A stretch of 64,000 bases of DNA from Trichococcus flocculiformis (GCF_900113645.1 NZ_FOQC01000004.1:1-64000), one strand, 5' to 3'; counted from the stretch's first letter, positions 27,513-35,938 are shown. Notes: generated by a model from the sequence alone, not told the origin. Translations and numbers: made by a program.

Positions 27513-27874
27513 TGCTCAGAGACCATCCCCGAGATGTCGACCATTGGCGCATCACTCCATAATTTTTCGATGTTGTAATAACCGCGTTCCTCATGGTTGA
27601 ATACATGCACGATAACGTCATTCAAGTCAATCAATGTCCACTTGCCAGAATCTTTGCCTTCGACGTTTTTGATTTCGCCTTTGTTTTTGTGCACGTTCTC
27701 CACAATAGATTCAACGATTGCAGCCACTTGCTTCTCATTACGGCCGTTCATGACGACAAAATAATCACCGATTGATGTCAAACCGCGTACATCCAATGCC
27801 ATGATATCCTGAGCCAATTTGTCATCTGCAGCTTTAACCACTACTTCCAATAATTCTTCACTTGTCATTTTCAT
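27509..27874 (-). CDS. rsfS: Ribosomal silencing factor RsfS
   Basis: A protein of about 121 residues that binds L14 of the 50S subunit and blocks subunit joining when nutrients are scarce. The DUF143 core is clear: ALDVRGLTSIGDYFVV near 27-42, the GRNEKQVAAI segment, and the WTLIDLNDVIVHVFNHEERGYY region. The ATG at 27874 overlaps the yqeK stop (ATGA) and has GTGGGG upstream; an upstream TTG start is less likely. Both ends overlap neighbours by four bases, a tightly coupled operon. Confidence 0.95.
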   Translation of the reverse strand: MKMTSEELLEVVVKAADDKLAQDIMALDVRGLTSIGDYFVVMNGRNEKQVAAIVESIVENVHKNKGEIKNVEGKDSGKWTLIDLNDVIVHVFNHEERGYYNIEKLWSDAPMVDISGMVSEQ

Positions 27875-28491
27875 TCTGAATTCCCCACTTTTCTTTGGAT
27901 CCAACTGTTGTAGACATGGATCGTGCCGGGATAAATCGGCAGTTCCTTCTTCACCAGATGAATGATTGTTTTTTCTATTTTAAAATAAGCTGCCTCGTCC
28001 AGACTGATTTCCGCCAGTCTTCTGGCTTCATCCACGCCCGTGAACGTACGGCCCGGTTCGATGTAATCGGCAATGAATAGGACTTTTCCGATCAGGGTCA
28101 TCACCTCACCGCCGATTGTATGCTGACGAATCGCGTCAAGGATAGCCCTATCCATGATTCCGAATACCTTTTCAGCATGATAAGCACCGACAGGCCCATG
28201 CATGATTTCGCTGCCGTAACCGGTCATCTCGCTGTCCAACGCTTGGGACAGGACGATTTTCTTCATACTTTTTGCGTCATGCTCTTTTGCAAAGTCGTGC
28301 AGGAGAGCGGCCAACGAGCACGCTTCCAAAGATGCACCATATTTTTTCGCCAACGCGATGGAACAGGCTTCAACCCGCAGCACATGCTGGAAGCGCGATG
28401 GCTTCATCTGTTTTTCCACTTCCGCCAAAATGGCTTCCCGCGTCCAATCTGTATAGCGTCCTGTGTATACAAGCTCAGTCTTCGTCCTCAA
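27871..28491 (-). CDS. yqeK: HD-domain diadenosine tetraphosphate hydrolase YqeK
   Basis: A metal-dependent HD-family hydrolase that cleaves Ap4A symmetrically, a stress-linked nucleotide. The HD core is visible: FQHVLRVEACSIALAKKYG, the metal-binding Leu-Leu-His-Asp-Phe-Ala-Lys, HGPVGAYHA and IRQHTIGG motifs. TTG at 28491 is the preferred start because AAGGA lies seven bases before it and nadD still overlaps by 17 bases. An ATG at 28527 has its RBS touching the codon. It sits between nadD and rsfS, as in other Firmicutes. Confidence 0.9.
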   Translation of the reverse strand: MRTKTELVYTGRYTDWTREAILAEVEKQMKPSRFQHVLRVEACSIALAKKYGASLEACSLAALLHDFAKEHDAKSMKKIVLSQALDSEMTGYGSEIMHGPVGAYHAEKVFGIMDRAILDAIRQHTIGGEVMTLIGKVLFIADYIEPGRTFTGVDEARRLAEISLDEAAYFKIEKTIIHLVKKELPIYPGTIHVYNSWIQRKVGNSE

Positions 28492-29140
28492 GATAGAGTC
28501 CTTCTTCCAAAATGTAATCTTTGACATCCTCTTTAACCAAATACCGGATCGAACGGCCCGTTTTGACCATCTTACGGATTTCCGTCGAACTGATGTCGAT
28601 CAACGGTGCGTCGACCCAGATGATCGGATAAACGCTTTCCCTTCCATATCCTGGCCGAGCAACGCCAACGAACTGCACAAGTTGCACCAATGCATCGATG
28701 TCTTTCCACTTCGGCAAGTATTCAACCATATCCCCGCCGATGATGAAATAATAATCGGTGTCCGGATGCATGGCCGTCAATAATTTCATCGTATCGATCG
28801 TATAGCTTTTGCCGCCGCGCTCCAACTCGATCGTTTCGATATCGAACAAAGGATTGCCTGAAATGGACAATCGCACCATCCGCTCACGATGCTTCGCCGA
28901 AATCGATTCTTTTTCATCGATATGAGGCGGTTCGGCATCGGGCATGAAATAGATTTTATCCAAACCGAGCTGTTCCCCAACCTGCTGCGCAACGATCAGA
29001 TGGCCCAAATGGGGTGGACTGAAGGTTCCACCCATGATGCCGATGCGTTTCCGGTCCTGGAAAGCAATCTGTGTCTCAACCTCGGTATCTTCGATGATCA
29101 TGTAATCCGTTTGTCCGATCAAATTTAAAGTTGTGATCAA
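28475..29140 (-). CDS. nadD: Nicotinate-nucleotide adenylyltransferase NadD
   Basis: A 221-residue enzyme that joins nicotinate mononucleotide and ATP to deamido-NAD, an essential step in NAD synthesis. The nucleotidyltransferase motif GGTFSPPHLGHL is at 37-48, with HLGH at 44-47. The distal Ile-Ser-Ser-Thr-Glu-Ile-Arg motif is near 185. It begins with TTG at 29140 behind GAGGTGAG. It has about 30 residues ahead of the conserved core, slightly more than usual; an internal ATG (residue 14) could also serve. Downstream it overlaps yqeK. Confidence 0.93.
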   Translation of the reverse strand: MITTLNLIGQTDYMIIEDTEVETQIAFQDRKRIGIMGGTFSPPHLGHLIVAQQVGEQLGLDKIYFMPDAEPPHIDEKESISAKHRERMVRLSISGNPLFDIETIELERGGKSYTIDTMKLLTAMHPDTDYYFIIGGDMVEYLPKWKDIDALVQLVQFVGVARPGYGRESVYPIIWVDAPLIDISSTEIRKMVKTGRSIRYLVKEDVKDYILEEGLYLEDED

Positions 29141-29178
29141 TTTTTTCTCACCTCAATAAAATAGGAATTGGCCTGCCT

Positions 29179-29490
29179 TTAGATTTTTTCAACGACAGTC
29201 GAATAACGACGATTTTTTTCTTTAGATGATGGTTTGAACAATACAAGTGTGCGTCCGATCTGTTGGACGACGGTCGCTCGCAGTTTTTCTTCGATGACTG
29301 CAGCAACAGCATCCGTTTCCTCATCCGTATTCTGCAGAAGAGCGATTTTCAACAATTCCCTTTTCTCCAACGCTTCCCCGATTTGGTAAAGCATCTCTTC
29401 GTTCAACCCACCCTTACCCACTTGGAAGAGCGGATTCATATGGTGTGCTTCTTTTTTCAAATATTGTTTTTGTTTGCCTCTTAATTCCAT
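29179..29490 (-). CDS. yhbY: CRM-domain ribosome-assembly protein YhbY (YqeI)
   Basis: A 103-residue RNA-binding protein made of one CRM domain, associated with pre-50S particles. The family segments LRGKQKQYLKKEAHHMNPLF (start), VGKGGLNEEM with its GxxG-type loop near 24-33, and IGRTLVLFKPS near the end are present. The ATG at 29490 has GAGGTG upstream; the open frame before it lacks an RBS. A 230-base gap holding a palindromic repeat (29606-29705) separates it from yqeH, unusual for this normally compact operon. Confidence 0.93.
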   Translation of the reverse strand: MELRGKQKQYLKKEAHHMNPLFQVGKGGLNEEMLYQIGEALEKRELLKIALLQNTDEETDAVAAVIEEKLRATVVQQIGRTLVLFKPSSKEKNRRYSTVVEKI

Positions 29491-29605
29491 TCGACACCTC
29501 AGTCTTATTATTCTAAGAAAATATATTTTTTTCAAAAGTGCATCACCGTTGGTGTTTTATTTATTCCCAAAGTAATTCTGCACCTCATATGATGGCTAGC
29601 GATCC

Positions 29606-29705
29606 AAGCCTGCCTCTCGGAAATTAGATAAATCTGACCCATTGCGCTCTACGATGCTCATTCAGGGGCAGATTTCCTAAATTTCTTTCGAGGCAGAGCG
29701 GGCTT
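29606..29705 (-). repeat. Family 2 palindromic repeat, copy inside the yqeH-yhbY gap
   Basis: An imperfect palindrome of about 100 bp. The 72-bp core (29618-29689, minus strand) begins GAAAGAAATTTAGGAAATC and ends GATTTATCTAATTTCCG, with the loop ATGAGCATCGTAGAGC. It is the same, apart from a co-varying stem, as 63750-63819. Outer arms GCCTC/GAGGC extend the pairing. There is no T run, so it is not a terminator. The element lies in an operon and would be transcribed. Confidence 0.8.
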
Positions 29706-29720
29706 GTACCGCTTTTCTAC

Positions 29721-30848
29721 TTAAATGATTGGTTTGCGCATTACTGTGTCCACGCCTTGCGGGACCCATGCTGCGACTTTACCCGGTTTGCGGACAGTGA
29801 TCCATCCCAATCCGGAAAATACGATATCGGACGGTACTTTGACATTGAATTCACGTCTGACCAACGGCGGGAAATTTTCCGCATCTTCCGCAGATGGCGG
29901 TTGCAGCAGCGTACCCAGATGTTTTGCATAGAATTCATCCGCTTTTTCCAATTTGGTGCGGTGAATTTTCAAGTCGTTTGCGAAATAGCAAGTGAAGGAT
30001 GATTTTTCCCCACTGATGAAATCAAAACGCGATGCGCCACCCAAGAAAAGCGTCTGCTCCGGGTTCAATTGATAAGTGATCGGTTTGATTTCGTGTTGCG
30101 GAGCTACGAGCTTCAATTCTTTCGGGCTCAGAACATGCGCCATTTGATGGTGATGGATAATCCCCGGTGTATCGATGAGGAAATGCCCATCATCCAAAGG
30201 AATACGGATCTGATCCAACGTTGTGCCAGGGAACTGGGAAGTCGTGATGACATCTTCCTTGTTGCCTGTAGCCGCACGGATGATTTGGTTCATGACAGTG
30301 GATTTACCCACGTTCGTAACACCCACGACATAAACATCTTTGCCGTCCCGGTGTTCTTCGATGGTTTCCAACAGATCATCGATGGAAGTTGCTTTCTTGC
30401 CGCTCACAAGCATGACATCAACCGGGCGCAAGCCTACTGACTGCACCTGCTCCGTCAGCCATTGCTTCACACGGGATAGTTTGACCGACTTCGGCAAAAC
30501 ATCCACTTTGTTTCCGACAACCAATACTTTATTATTGCCCGCAAAGCGATGCAAGCCGGGGATCATGCTGCCGTATACATCGAACAGATCGATAACGTTA
30601 ACGATCAAAGCATCTTCCATCGAAATGGTGTTCAGCATCGCCAAAAATTCATCATCCGTGACGGAAACTTTTTCCATCTGATTGTAATGGCGCAATCTGA
30701 AACAGCGTTGGCAGTATACTGGCCCGGAATCCAATCCCTTTTGCAGAGCGGCCGCCGGGGTATACCCTCGTTCGGTCGGATCATCGGTCTGGATTTTAGC
30801 CCCGCAGCCGATGCAATAGAGTTCTTCTGTTAATTCTTCTTTAATCAA
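29721..30848 (-). CDS. yqeH: Circularly permuted ribosome-biogenesis GTPase YqeH
   Basis: A 375-residue GTPase needed for 30S subunit assembly. The N-terminal zinc finger has Cys12/Cys15 and Cys46/Cys49. The GTPase motifs are permuted: G4 (GNKVDVLPK) near 112 and G5 come before G1 (GVTNVGKSTVMN) near 177 and G3 (DTPG) near 227. It starts with TTG at 30848 behind GGAGG, overlapping the end of yqeG by eight bases. Gene order yqeG-yqeH is the usual one. Confidence 0.95.
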   Translation of the reverse strand: MIKEELTEELYCIGCGAKIQTDDPTERGYTPAAALQKGLDSGPVYCQRCFRLRHYNQMEKVSVTDDEFLAMLNTISMEDALIVNVIDLFDVYGSMIPGLHRFAGNNKVLVVGNKVDVLPKSVKLSRVKQWLTEQVQSVGLRPVDVMLVSGKKATSIDDLLETIEEHRDGKDVYVVGVTNVGKSTVMNQIIRAATGNKEDVITTSQFPGTTLDQIRIPLDDGHFLIDTPGIIHHHQMAHVLSPKELKLVAPQHEIKPITYQLNPEQTLFLGGASRFDFISGEKSSFTCYFANDLKIHRTKLEKADEFYAKHLGTLLQPPSAEDAENFPPLVRREFNVKVPSDIVFSGLGWITVRKPGKVAAWVPQGVDTVMRKPII

Positions 30849-31368
30849 GTGATTTCCTCCATATCATTCCTGGATCATTTTTCAACAAACGTTTCAGCAA
30901 TTTTCTTTCAAAAAATCGATTTATGCGCGTATTCCACCCGTCCGAATTGATGATCGGCATTACCCACACACTCTTGACTCCCGCTCGATTTGCGCCAAAA
31001 ACATCCGTAAGCAATTGATCCCCAACCATCAGGCATTGATCCAACGGAAGCTGAAGCTGCTCAGCCGCCTTGATGTACCCACGGCGGGAAGGCTTCATCG
31101 ACCTTGGCACATAAGCCAATTGCAGCTTATCCGCGATTATCTTGATACGCTTATCGCTGTTGTTGGAAATGATGACGACAGGTATCGCATTTTTTTTCAT
31201 CAAGGCGATCCAATCTTTCAATTCCTGCGTCCCCTCCGGATTGTTCCAGGCAATCAAGGTATTGTCCAAATCGGTCAGAACGCCTTTGATGCCATTCTTT
31301 TCAATTTGTTCCGGAGTAATGTGATAGATGGACTCAACCATCCATGTCGGTCTGAATTTATTTAGCAT
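30841..31368 (-). CDS. yqeG: HAD-family phosphatase YqeG
   Basis: A 175-residue HAD III-A phosphatase. The nucleophile motif Asp-Leu-Asp-Asn-Thr-Leu is near 32-38, the Ser/Thr motif VVIISNNSDKR near 75, and the Asp motif MVGDQLLTDVFGAN near 115. Related proteins dephosphorylate phosphatidylglycerophosphate in other organisms; in Firmicutes the substrate of YqeG is not settled. It heads the leftward ribosome-assembly operon, with RBS GAGGAG and a promoter about 210 bases upstream. Confidence 0.9.
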   Translation of the reverse strand: MLNKFRPTWMVESIYHITPEQIEKNGIKGVLTDLDNTLIAWNNPEGTQELKDWIALMKKNAIPVVIISNNSDKRIKIIADKLQLAYVPRSMKPSRRGYIKAAEQLQLPLDQCLMVGDQLLTDVFGANRAGVKSVWVMPIINSDGWNTRINRFFERKLLKRLLKNDPGMIWRKSLD

Positions 31369-31576
31369 AATGTCTCCTCATTAAAAAAATAAGAGGATGG
31401 GAAAAAGCAACAACGTCACTTTTCAAGCAGAACCTGAGAGAACTCCCCCAAGTCGCGCCCCAAAACCGAATAACTGCACGGCACACAATCCGAAACAAGC
31501 ACCCTGTACCCCGCAAAAAAGTTTTGACCCAGCCTCACTACTATCCAATTGTATATTATAACCCCATTCCAATAAC

Positions 31577-31604
31577 ATTATAAAGCATAAACCAAAAAAT
31601 ACAA
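31577..31604 (-). promoter_or_regulatory. Promoter of the yqeG operon
   Basis: TTGTAT (31604-31599), 16-base spacer, TATAAT (31582-31577) on the minus strand. The leader to yqeG would be about 200 bases; I see no riboswitch in it. The -35 box directly abuts the first family 1 repeat. Confidence 0.65.
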
Positions 31605-31718
31605 GAGCGCGATGCTATGCGGTAGGGGGCGAGCACTAAACGGATTAGCCGCAATGGGCTGCTTTTTGCCCATGTAGGCTAATCAGATTAGGCGGAACCC
31701 CCTGCATAGCAGAGCGCG
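31605..31718 (+). repeat. Family 1 nested palindrome, unit A1
   Basis: Pairing blocks from outside in: GCGC/GCGC, GCTATGC/GCATAGC, AGGGGG/CCCCCT, CTAA/TTAG, GATTAGCC/GGCTAATC, ATGGGC/GCCCAT, apical loop with CTTTTT. It carries the family's conserved GAT...AGA, GAGCACTAA and TTAGGCGG elements. Part of an 830-base gene-free stretch between yqeG and thrB. Confidence 0.82.
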
Positions 31719-31727
31719 TCTAAGATG

Positions 31728-31842
31728 AGCGCGATGATTCGCGCCTAGACATCCGGACGTTGGAGCAAGCGGCTGACGTTCACCTCTTTTGTGGACGACA
31801 GCCACTTGCGAAACGGGAGTGGTGTCTGCGAATCAGAGCGCG
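31728..31842 (+). repeat. Family 1 nested palindrome, unit A2 (divergent inner arm)
   Basis: The same outer frame (GCGCGAT...AGAGCGCG; GATTCGC/GCGAATC). The inner stems are AGACA/TGTCT, GCAAG/CTTGC, GGCTG/CAGCC and GTTCAC/GTGGAC, with apical CTCTTTT. The GAGCACTAA motif is reduced to GAGCAAG. It follows A1 after nine bases. Confidence 0.72.
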
Positions 31843-31851
31843 TTTAAGAAG

Positions 31852-32052
31852 GCGCGATGCTATGCGGGAGAGTGTCGGGTAGCACTGTGGTCGCAAGCGC
31901 CCAAGTGTATCATGTCTCTATGCGATTGAAATCGCAAGAGCCATGACAAATCCCGGGTAGAAATCGAGCACTAAGAGGACTAACACTAAACGGACGCTTT
32001 TTGTCCGTGTGTAATAGTCAGCTTAGGCACAAATTTCTGGGATTCAGAACAC
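31852..32052 (+). repeat. Family 1 composite: broken unit A3 plus unit A4
   Basis: Starts like A1 (GCGCGATGCTATGC) but lacks its closing arm, and has an inserted segment with its own hairpins. From 31947 a further unit follows (AATCCCGGGTAGAAATC ... TTTCTGGGATTC) with GAGCACTAA, GGACTA/TAGTC, CGGAC/GTCCG and apical CTTTTT, closing with AGAACACG. A4 is nearly the same as B1 at 50443. The rest of the gap to 32183 is GC-rich with small hairpins and no gene I can support. Confidence 0.7.
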
Positions 32053-32183
32053 GTTTGATATGGCGCTATGCCCATTTGCACTTGTCAGCTTGCGCTCGGG
32101 CCTGGAAAGATGGATAACTTTCCGTTATTCATCTTTTCTGCTCGCTTTCGCCCCTAATCTTGCGGGCGCCCCCTCAAAAAATA

Positions 32184-32210
32184 CAAAAAACCCAAGGATT
32201 TCTCCTCGGG
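32184..32210 (-). terminator. Terminator after thrB
   Basis: On the minus strand CCCGAGGA/TCCTTGGG with loop GAAA, followed by six T. Directly after the thrB stop. Confidence 0.9.
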
Positions 32211-32217
32211 CCCACAA

Positions 32218-33087
32218 TTATTTGATTACTTGCACGCCATTTTTTTCAACATGCAGCAACTTGACTTCACTATTTTTTACAGCGGCTTTTGCCGAAGCAA
32301 CGAACGCTGCTGCCTTTTCAGGATGGATCATCGTGAGGATCGTCGTACCGGCCCCACTCAGGTAAGTACCGTAGGCGCCCATCTCATGCCCCAATTCCCG
32401 GACTTGACTCAACTCTGGAACCAATTTGCCGCGATAAGGCTCATGGAAAACATCCTGTTCCATAAGTGCTCCCGCTTTTTCGATATCACCCGAAAAAACA
32501 GCTGCTACTAACATATTGGAGATGCTGCTGCCTTTGACTGCTTCCTTGAACGGAAGCGAATCCGGCAAAACAGCCCGGCTCTCCTTCGTCAACAATTCCT
32601 TTTCCGGAATCGTCACTACCAAGGCAACCTCTGGGAAACTCGCCTTCGTCCAATATACTTTGGAATCCAGAACGGTCCCGACCGTGAAATCACCGGTGAT
32701 GGCTGGCGTCACATTATCGGGATGACCTTCGATGCGTGTTGCGATCTGAATTTTATCATCAATGCTCAATTGCAGATCTGCGCATTGATTAGCCAACTCG
32801 ATCCCTGCAACGATGGCAGCCGAACTGCTGCCCAATCCTCTGGCAGCCGGCACTTCACTCGTCATTGTGATTTTTCTTGGTGTCATGTTCGGCGCCAAAG
32901 ACAACGCGGTTTCAATAATCAGGTTCGATTTATCGGTGGGGATCCCCGCTCCCAAATCATGGAGAATTTCCCACTCGTCGGCCTCTTCTTTTACAGTCAA
33001 CGTCAAATATAATGATACAGCCAATCCGAGGGAATCGAACCCTGGCCCCAAATTGGCGGAAGTTGCCGGTACACGGATATCAAACAT
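32218..33087 (-). CDS. thrB: Homoserine kinase
   Basis: A 289-residue GHMP-family kinase that phosphorylates homoserine in threonine synthesis. The N-terminal PATSANLGPGFDSLGLA block is at 6-22 and the ATP loop (AARGLGSSSAA) at about 81-91. A C-terminal GAGTTIL segment is present. The ATG at 33087 gives the family start (Met-Phe-Asp-Ile-Arg-Val-Pro); an upstream TTG frame is less likely. It follows hom by 82 bases. No threonine synthase gene is in the window. Confidence 0.95.
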   Translation of the reverse strand: MFDIRVPATSANLGPGFDSLGLAVSLYLTLTVKEEADEWEILHDLGAGIPTDKSNLIIETALSLAPNMTPRKITMTSEVPAARGLGSSSAAIVAGIELANQCADLQLSIDDKIQIATRIEGHPDNVTPAITGDFTVGTVLDSKVYWTKASFPEVALVVTIPEKELLTKESRAVLPDSLPFKEAVKGSSISNMLVAAVFSGDIEKAGALMEQDVFHEPYRGKLVPELSQVRELGHEMGAYGTYLSGAGTTILTMIHPEKAAAFVASAKAAVKNSEVKLLHVEKNGVQVIK

Positions 33088-33169
33088 CCTACTATTCAAT
33101 CCCTTCCACAAGAACGATGGTCCATCATTTCTTAATCTGTTATTTGTTCGAAATACGAAAGAAGTCCGA

Positions 33170-34459
33170 TCAGTGTTCCAATACTTTGAAATGGACCTTC
33201 AATTTCATATCATCATTATCTTCCATCGCTTGGATGATTTCATTTTCTTGCGCTTTCGACATCGGATGCGTAACGATGACAATAATGGCTTTACCGTTTG
33301 CCAGCGGCTCCTGGATGATTTTGTCAAAGCTGACTTCTGCAGTGGCGAAGATTTTCGCCAATTCCAAAAATTGTCCGGCACGATCGGTAACTTCCAAGCG
33401 CATGAATACAGGATTGATGACCTGCTCAGGTTTCGCGATCAGGGTCTCTACCTCATACTCGTTGAAGATGTTCCCGGTTGTTCCCAAAAGGATATTTTTG
33501 GCGATATTCATCACGTCACTGACGACGGCTGTCGCGGTAGGCAACTCGCCAGCCCCGGCACCGTAGAACATCGTTTCCCCAAGAGCTTCCCCAGCCACAA
33601 AGACAGCATTCATTTCATTGTTGACGCTGGCCAAAGGATGCGATTCCGGAACAAATACCGGTCCGACTTCCACATTGACGCTGTCTTCGATTTTTTCGGC
33701 AGTGCCGATCAACTTGATTTTGTACCCTAAACGATTCGCCAACTTGATGTCGTTGATGGAAACATTGCGGATACCCGTCACTGCTACATCATCCAAAGTC
33801 ACATCATTCGTTCCGAAGGCGAGCCGTGCCAAAATGACCATTTTGCGCGCTGCATCCAATCCGTCGACATCGCTTGTCGGATTTTTTTCGGCAAAGCCCA
33901 ATTCCTGTGCCAATGCCAAAGCTTCATCGTAAGAATAGCCTTCTTTGTCCATTTTCGTCATCATGAAGTTGGTCGTACCGTTCACGATCCCCATGACTTT
34001 CTGGATGTTGTCGGAAGCGAAACTTTCTGTGATGGCACGCAGGATCGGAACCCCGCCAGCAACAGCCGCTTCATACAAGAAGTCGCATTTGTTCGCTTTC
34101 GCCAGAGTGACCAATTCTTTCCCATGCAAAGCCACAAGGTCTTTGTTTGCTGAAACGACATGCTTCCCGGCCGCCAACGCTTGGGAAATATAATCTTTTG
34201 CTGCCGGAACATATCCGATCAATTCTACGATGATCGAAATATCATCGTCATTCAAAATTTCATCAAAATTATCAGTGCAATGAACAGAATCACCAAAGAA
34301 AGCTTTGCATTTGTCAAGATCGCGGTCTAGGACCGTTTTGATGACTACTTCCTGTCCGACCACTTGATTGATTTTATTCTGGTGGCCGCCTATGATGCGG
34401 GCAACGCCAGTCCCTATCGTCCCTAGTCCTAATAAACCTACATAAATCTTGTTTGCCAT
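33170..34459 (-). CDS. hom: Homoserine dehydrogenase
   Basis: A 429-residue NAD(P)H-dependent enzyme that reduces aspartate semialdehyde to homoserine, the branch point to threonine and methionine. The Rossmann loop GLGTIGTGVARII is at 10-22. The catalytic region with YEAAVAGGVPILR is near 130. The C-terminal ACT domain (about 350-425) is the usual threonine sensor. RBS GAGGTGG lies before the ATG. With thrB it forms a two-gene unit. I found no T-box or leader peptide upstream. Confidence 0.96.
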   Translation of the reverse strand: MANKIYVGLLGLGTIGTGVARIIGGHQNKINQVVGQEVVIKTVLDRDLDKCKAFFGDSVHCTDNFDEILNDDDISIIVELIGYVPAAKDYISQALAAGKHVVSANKDLVALHGKELVTLAKANKCDFLYEAAVAGGVPILRAITESFASDNIQKVMGIVNGTTNFMMTKMDKEGYSYDEALALAQELGFAEKNPTSDVDGLDAARKMVILARLAFGTNDVTLDDVAVTGIRNVSINDIKLANRLGYKIKLIGTAEKIEDSVNVEVGPVFVPESHPLASVNNEMNAVFVAGEALGETMFYGAGAGELPTATAVVSDVMNIAKNILLGTTGNIFNEYEVETLIAKPEQVINPVFMRLEVTDRAGQFLELAKIFATAEVSFDKIIQEPLANGKAIIVIVTHPMSKAQENEIIQAMEDNDDMKLKVHFKVLEH

Positions 34460-34577
34460 TATTCCACCTCTTCAATTATTTCCTTATTACACAGTATACT
34501 GAAAGTTAAGGAATTACTCTACATAAAAATTAAAAACTTTTAATGTTTGCCACGTTATTCCAATAAAGATAAAACAG

Positions 34578-34624
34578 AAAAAAGGCAGCGGTAAAATGAG
34601 CCGACTCATTTTACCGCTGCCTTT
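34578..34624 (-). terminator. Terminator after ykuJ
   Basis: A perfect 20-bp stem with loop TCGG (AAAGGCAGCGG... and complement) followed on the minus strand by six T. It lies just past the ykuJ stop. Confidence 0.9.
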
Positions 34625-34645
34625 GTTCATGCATGGATGGATGAA

Positions 34646-34876
34646 TTAATCTTGCAATAATTCGTAAATTTCGATGGCAACTAAATCAAGATCATCAAAT
34701 TGATAAGTTTGGTTTGAATCGTGTTCTTCCAATTCAAAACTTTCCGTATCGCGGTTGTATTTAACGACGCAACGTTCTACGCCTTCTTTTTCAAAACGAC
34801 GGATTTCGACATCACCATTGTCTTCCATCATTACTTCTAGGCGACGAAGGATCGCTGAGAGCTGTGAAGGTTTCAT
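34646..34876 (-). CDS. ykuJ: YkuJ-family protein
   Basis: A 76-residue acidic protein. The C-terminal FDDLDLVAIEIYELLQD segment and the central CVVKYNRDTESFEL strand pattern match the YkuJ family of Firmicutes. The B. subtilis member has a known fold but no established role. It is monocistronic, with its own terminator. RBS AAAGGGG precedes the ATG. No ligand or motif can be named. Confidence 0.8.
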   Translation of the reverse strand: MKPSQLSAILRRLEVMMEDNGDVEIRRFEKEGVERCVVKYNRDTESFELEEHDSNQTYQFDDLDLVAIEIYELLQD

Positions 34877-35059
34877 GATATTTCCCCTTTCAAGACTAAC
34901 TTCTTATTTATTCTAGCATTTTTTTTCTGACTTCGCATCAATTTACTGTAATTTATGCAAGAAAAACAATATTTGAGTAATGCACCATTAGGTTTGTGCA
35001 AAACCCGCCGCAACGATATATCCTAATAAGGGGTTTCAGAAATCCGTCGACCTCCAAGT

Positions 35060-35938
35060 CTAGATTTCAGCGTACTCTCCCCACCAAAGCTTCACCAACG
35101 CTTGCGTCCCATCGTCGGCGAAACCTTTGCTCGCCAATTGTTCATACAATTGTGCAGCCTGTCTCGTAGCAGGTAAATCGATACCCAGCTTATCTGCTTC
35201 ATCCAGTGCAATCTTCAGATCTTTGACAAAATGTTTGACGAAGAAACCTGCACTGTAATCTTCTTTCAGGATCCTAGGGGCATAGTTTGTCAAAGACCAG
35301 TTAGCGGCGCTTCCGGAACCGACTTGTTCGATCACGCGTTCCAAATCCAATCCTGCCGCTTTCGAATAAACAAGCAATTCGGTCATGCCGGTCATCGTGC
35401 CCGCCACCATTATCTGGTTGGCCATTTTTGTGTGCTGACCACTGCCGGCCGGCCCTTGCAGCATCACTTTGCTCGAAAAAACAGACAAAACTCCTTTAAC
35501 GGCATCAAACGTTCCTTCCTCACCACCGACCATCGTTGTGAGCGTTCCATTTTGAGCACCCTTATCTCCTCCAGAAACTGGAGCATCCAACGTGCGGACC
35601 CCGCTTTCTTTGCCGAAAGCAGCTATTTTCCTGGCCAAAGTCGGCGTACTGGTCGTCATATCAATGAGAATATGGTGGTCGTCCGCTTTCGAAAAGATAC
35701 CGCTCTCCCCAAAATAAGTCTCTTCAACATCTTTCGGATAACCCACCATCGTGATGACAATATCCGATTGCGCCGTAACAGCAGCAGGGGTGTCACACCA
35801 CACTGCTCCTTCAGAGACAACAGCATCTGCCCTGCTTTTCGTCCGATTATAGACTTGGACTGGATAACCCGCATTCAAAAGATGTTTGATCATGGATGAG
35901 CCCATGACACCTGTTCCGATAAAACCAATTTTTTCCAT
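35060..35938 (-). CDS. NAD(P)-dependent beta-hydroxyacid dehydrogenase
   Basis: A 292-residue enzyme of the 3-hydroxyisobutyrate dehydrogenase / tartronate semialdehyde reductase family (YkwC-like). The Rossmann loop GFIGTGVMGSSM is at 5-16, the substrate-binding DAPVSGGDKGAQNGT near 118-132, and the catalytic Lys in GQHTKMANQIMVAGT near 172. The physiological substrate cannot be read from sequence and there is no pathway context; neighbours are ykuJ and a glycosyltransferase with their own terminators. Confidence 0.85.
   Translation of the reverse strand: MEKIGFIGTGVMGSSMIKHLLNAGYPVQVYNRTKSRADAVVSEGAVWCDTPAAVTAQSDIVITMVGYPKDVEETYFGESGIFSKADDHHILIDMTTSTPTLARKIAAFGKESGVRTLDAPVSGGDKGAQNGTLTTMVGGEEGTFDAVKGVLSVFSSKVMLQGPAGSGQHTKMANQIMVAGTMTGMTELLVYSKAAGLDLERVIEQVGSGSAANWSLTNYAPRILKEDYSAGFFVKHFVKDLKIALDEADKLGIDLPATRQAAQLYEQLASKGFADDGTQALVKLWWGEYAEI

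Noticed and set aside
29606-29705. Palindrome after yqeH as a transcription terminator
   Set aside because: No T run follows on either strand, and the same core occurs elsewhere as a repeat.
32060-32365. Frame of 101 codons starting in the repeat-rich gap before thrB
   Set aside because: It runs across a terminator into the end of thrB on the other strand and lacks a ribosome-binding site.
32813-33730. Plus-strand frame of 305 codons over thrB and hom
   Set aside because: Shadow of two clear genes; product has no family features.
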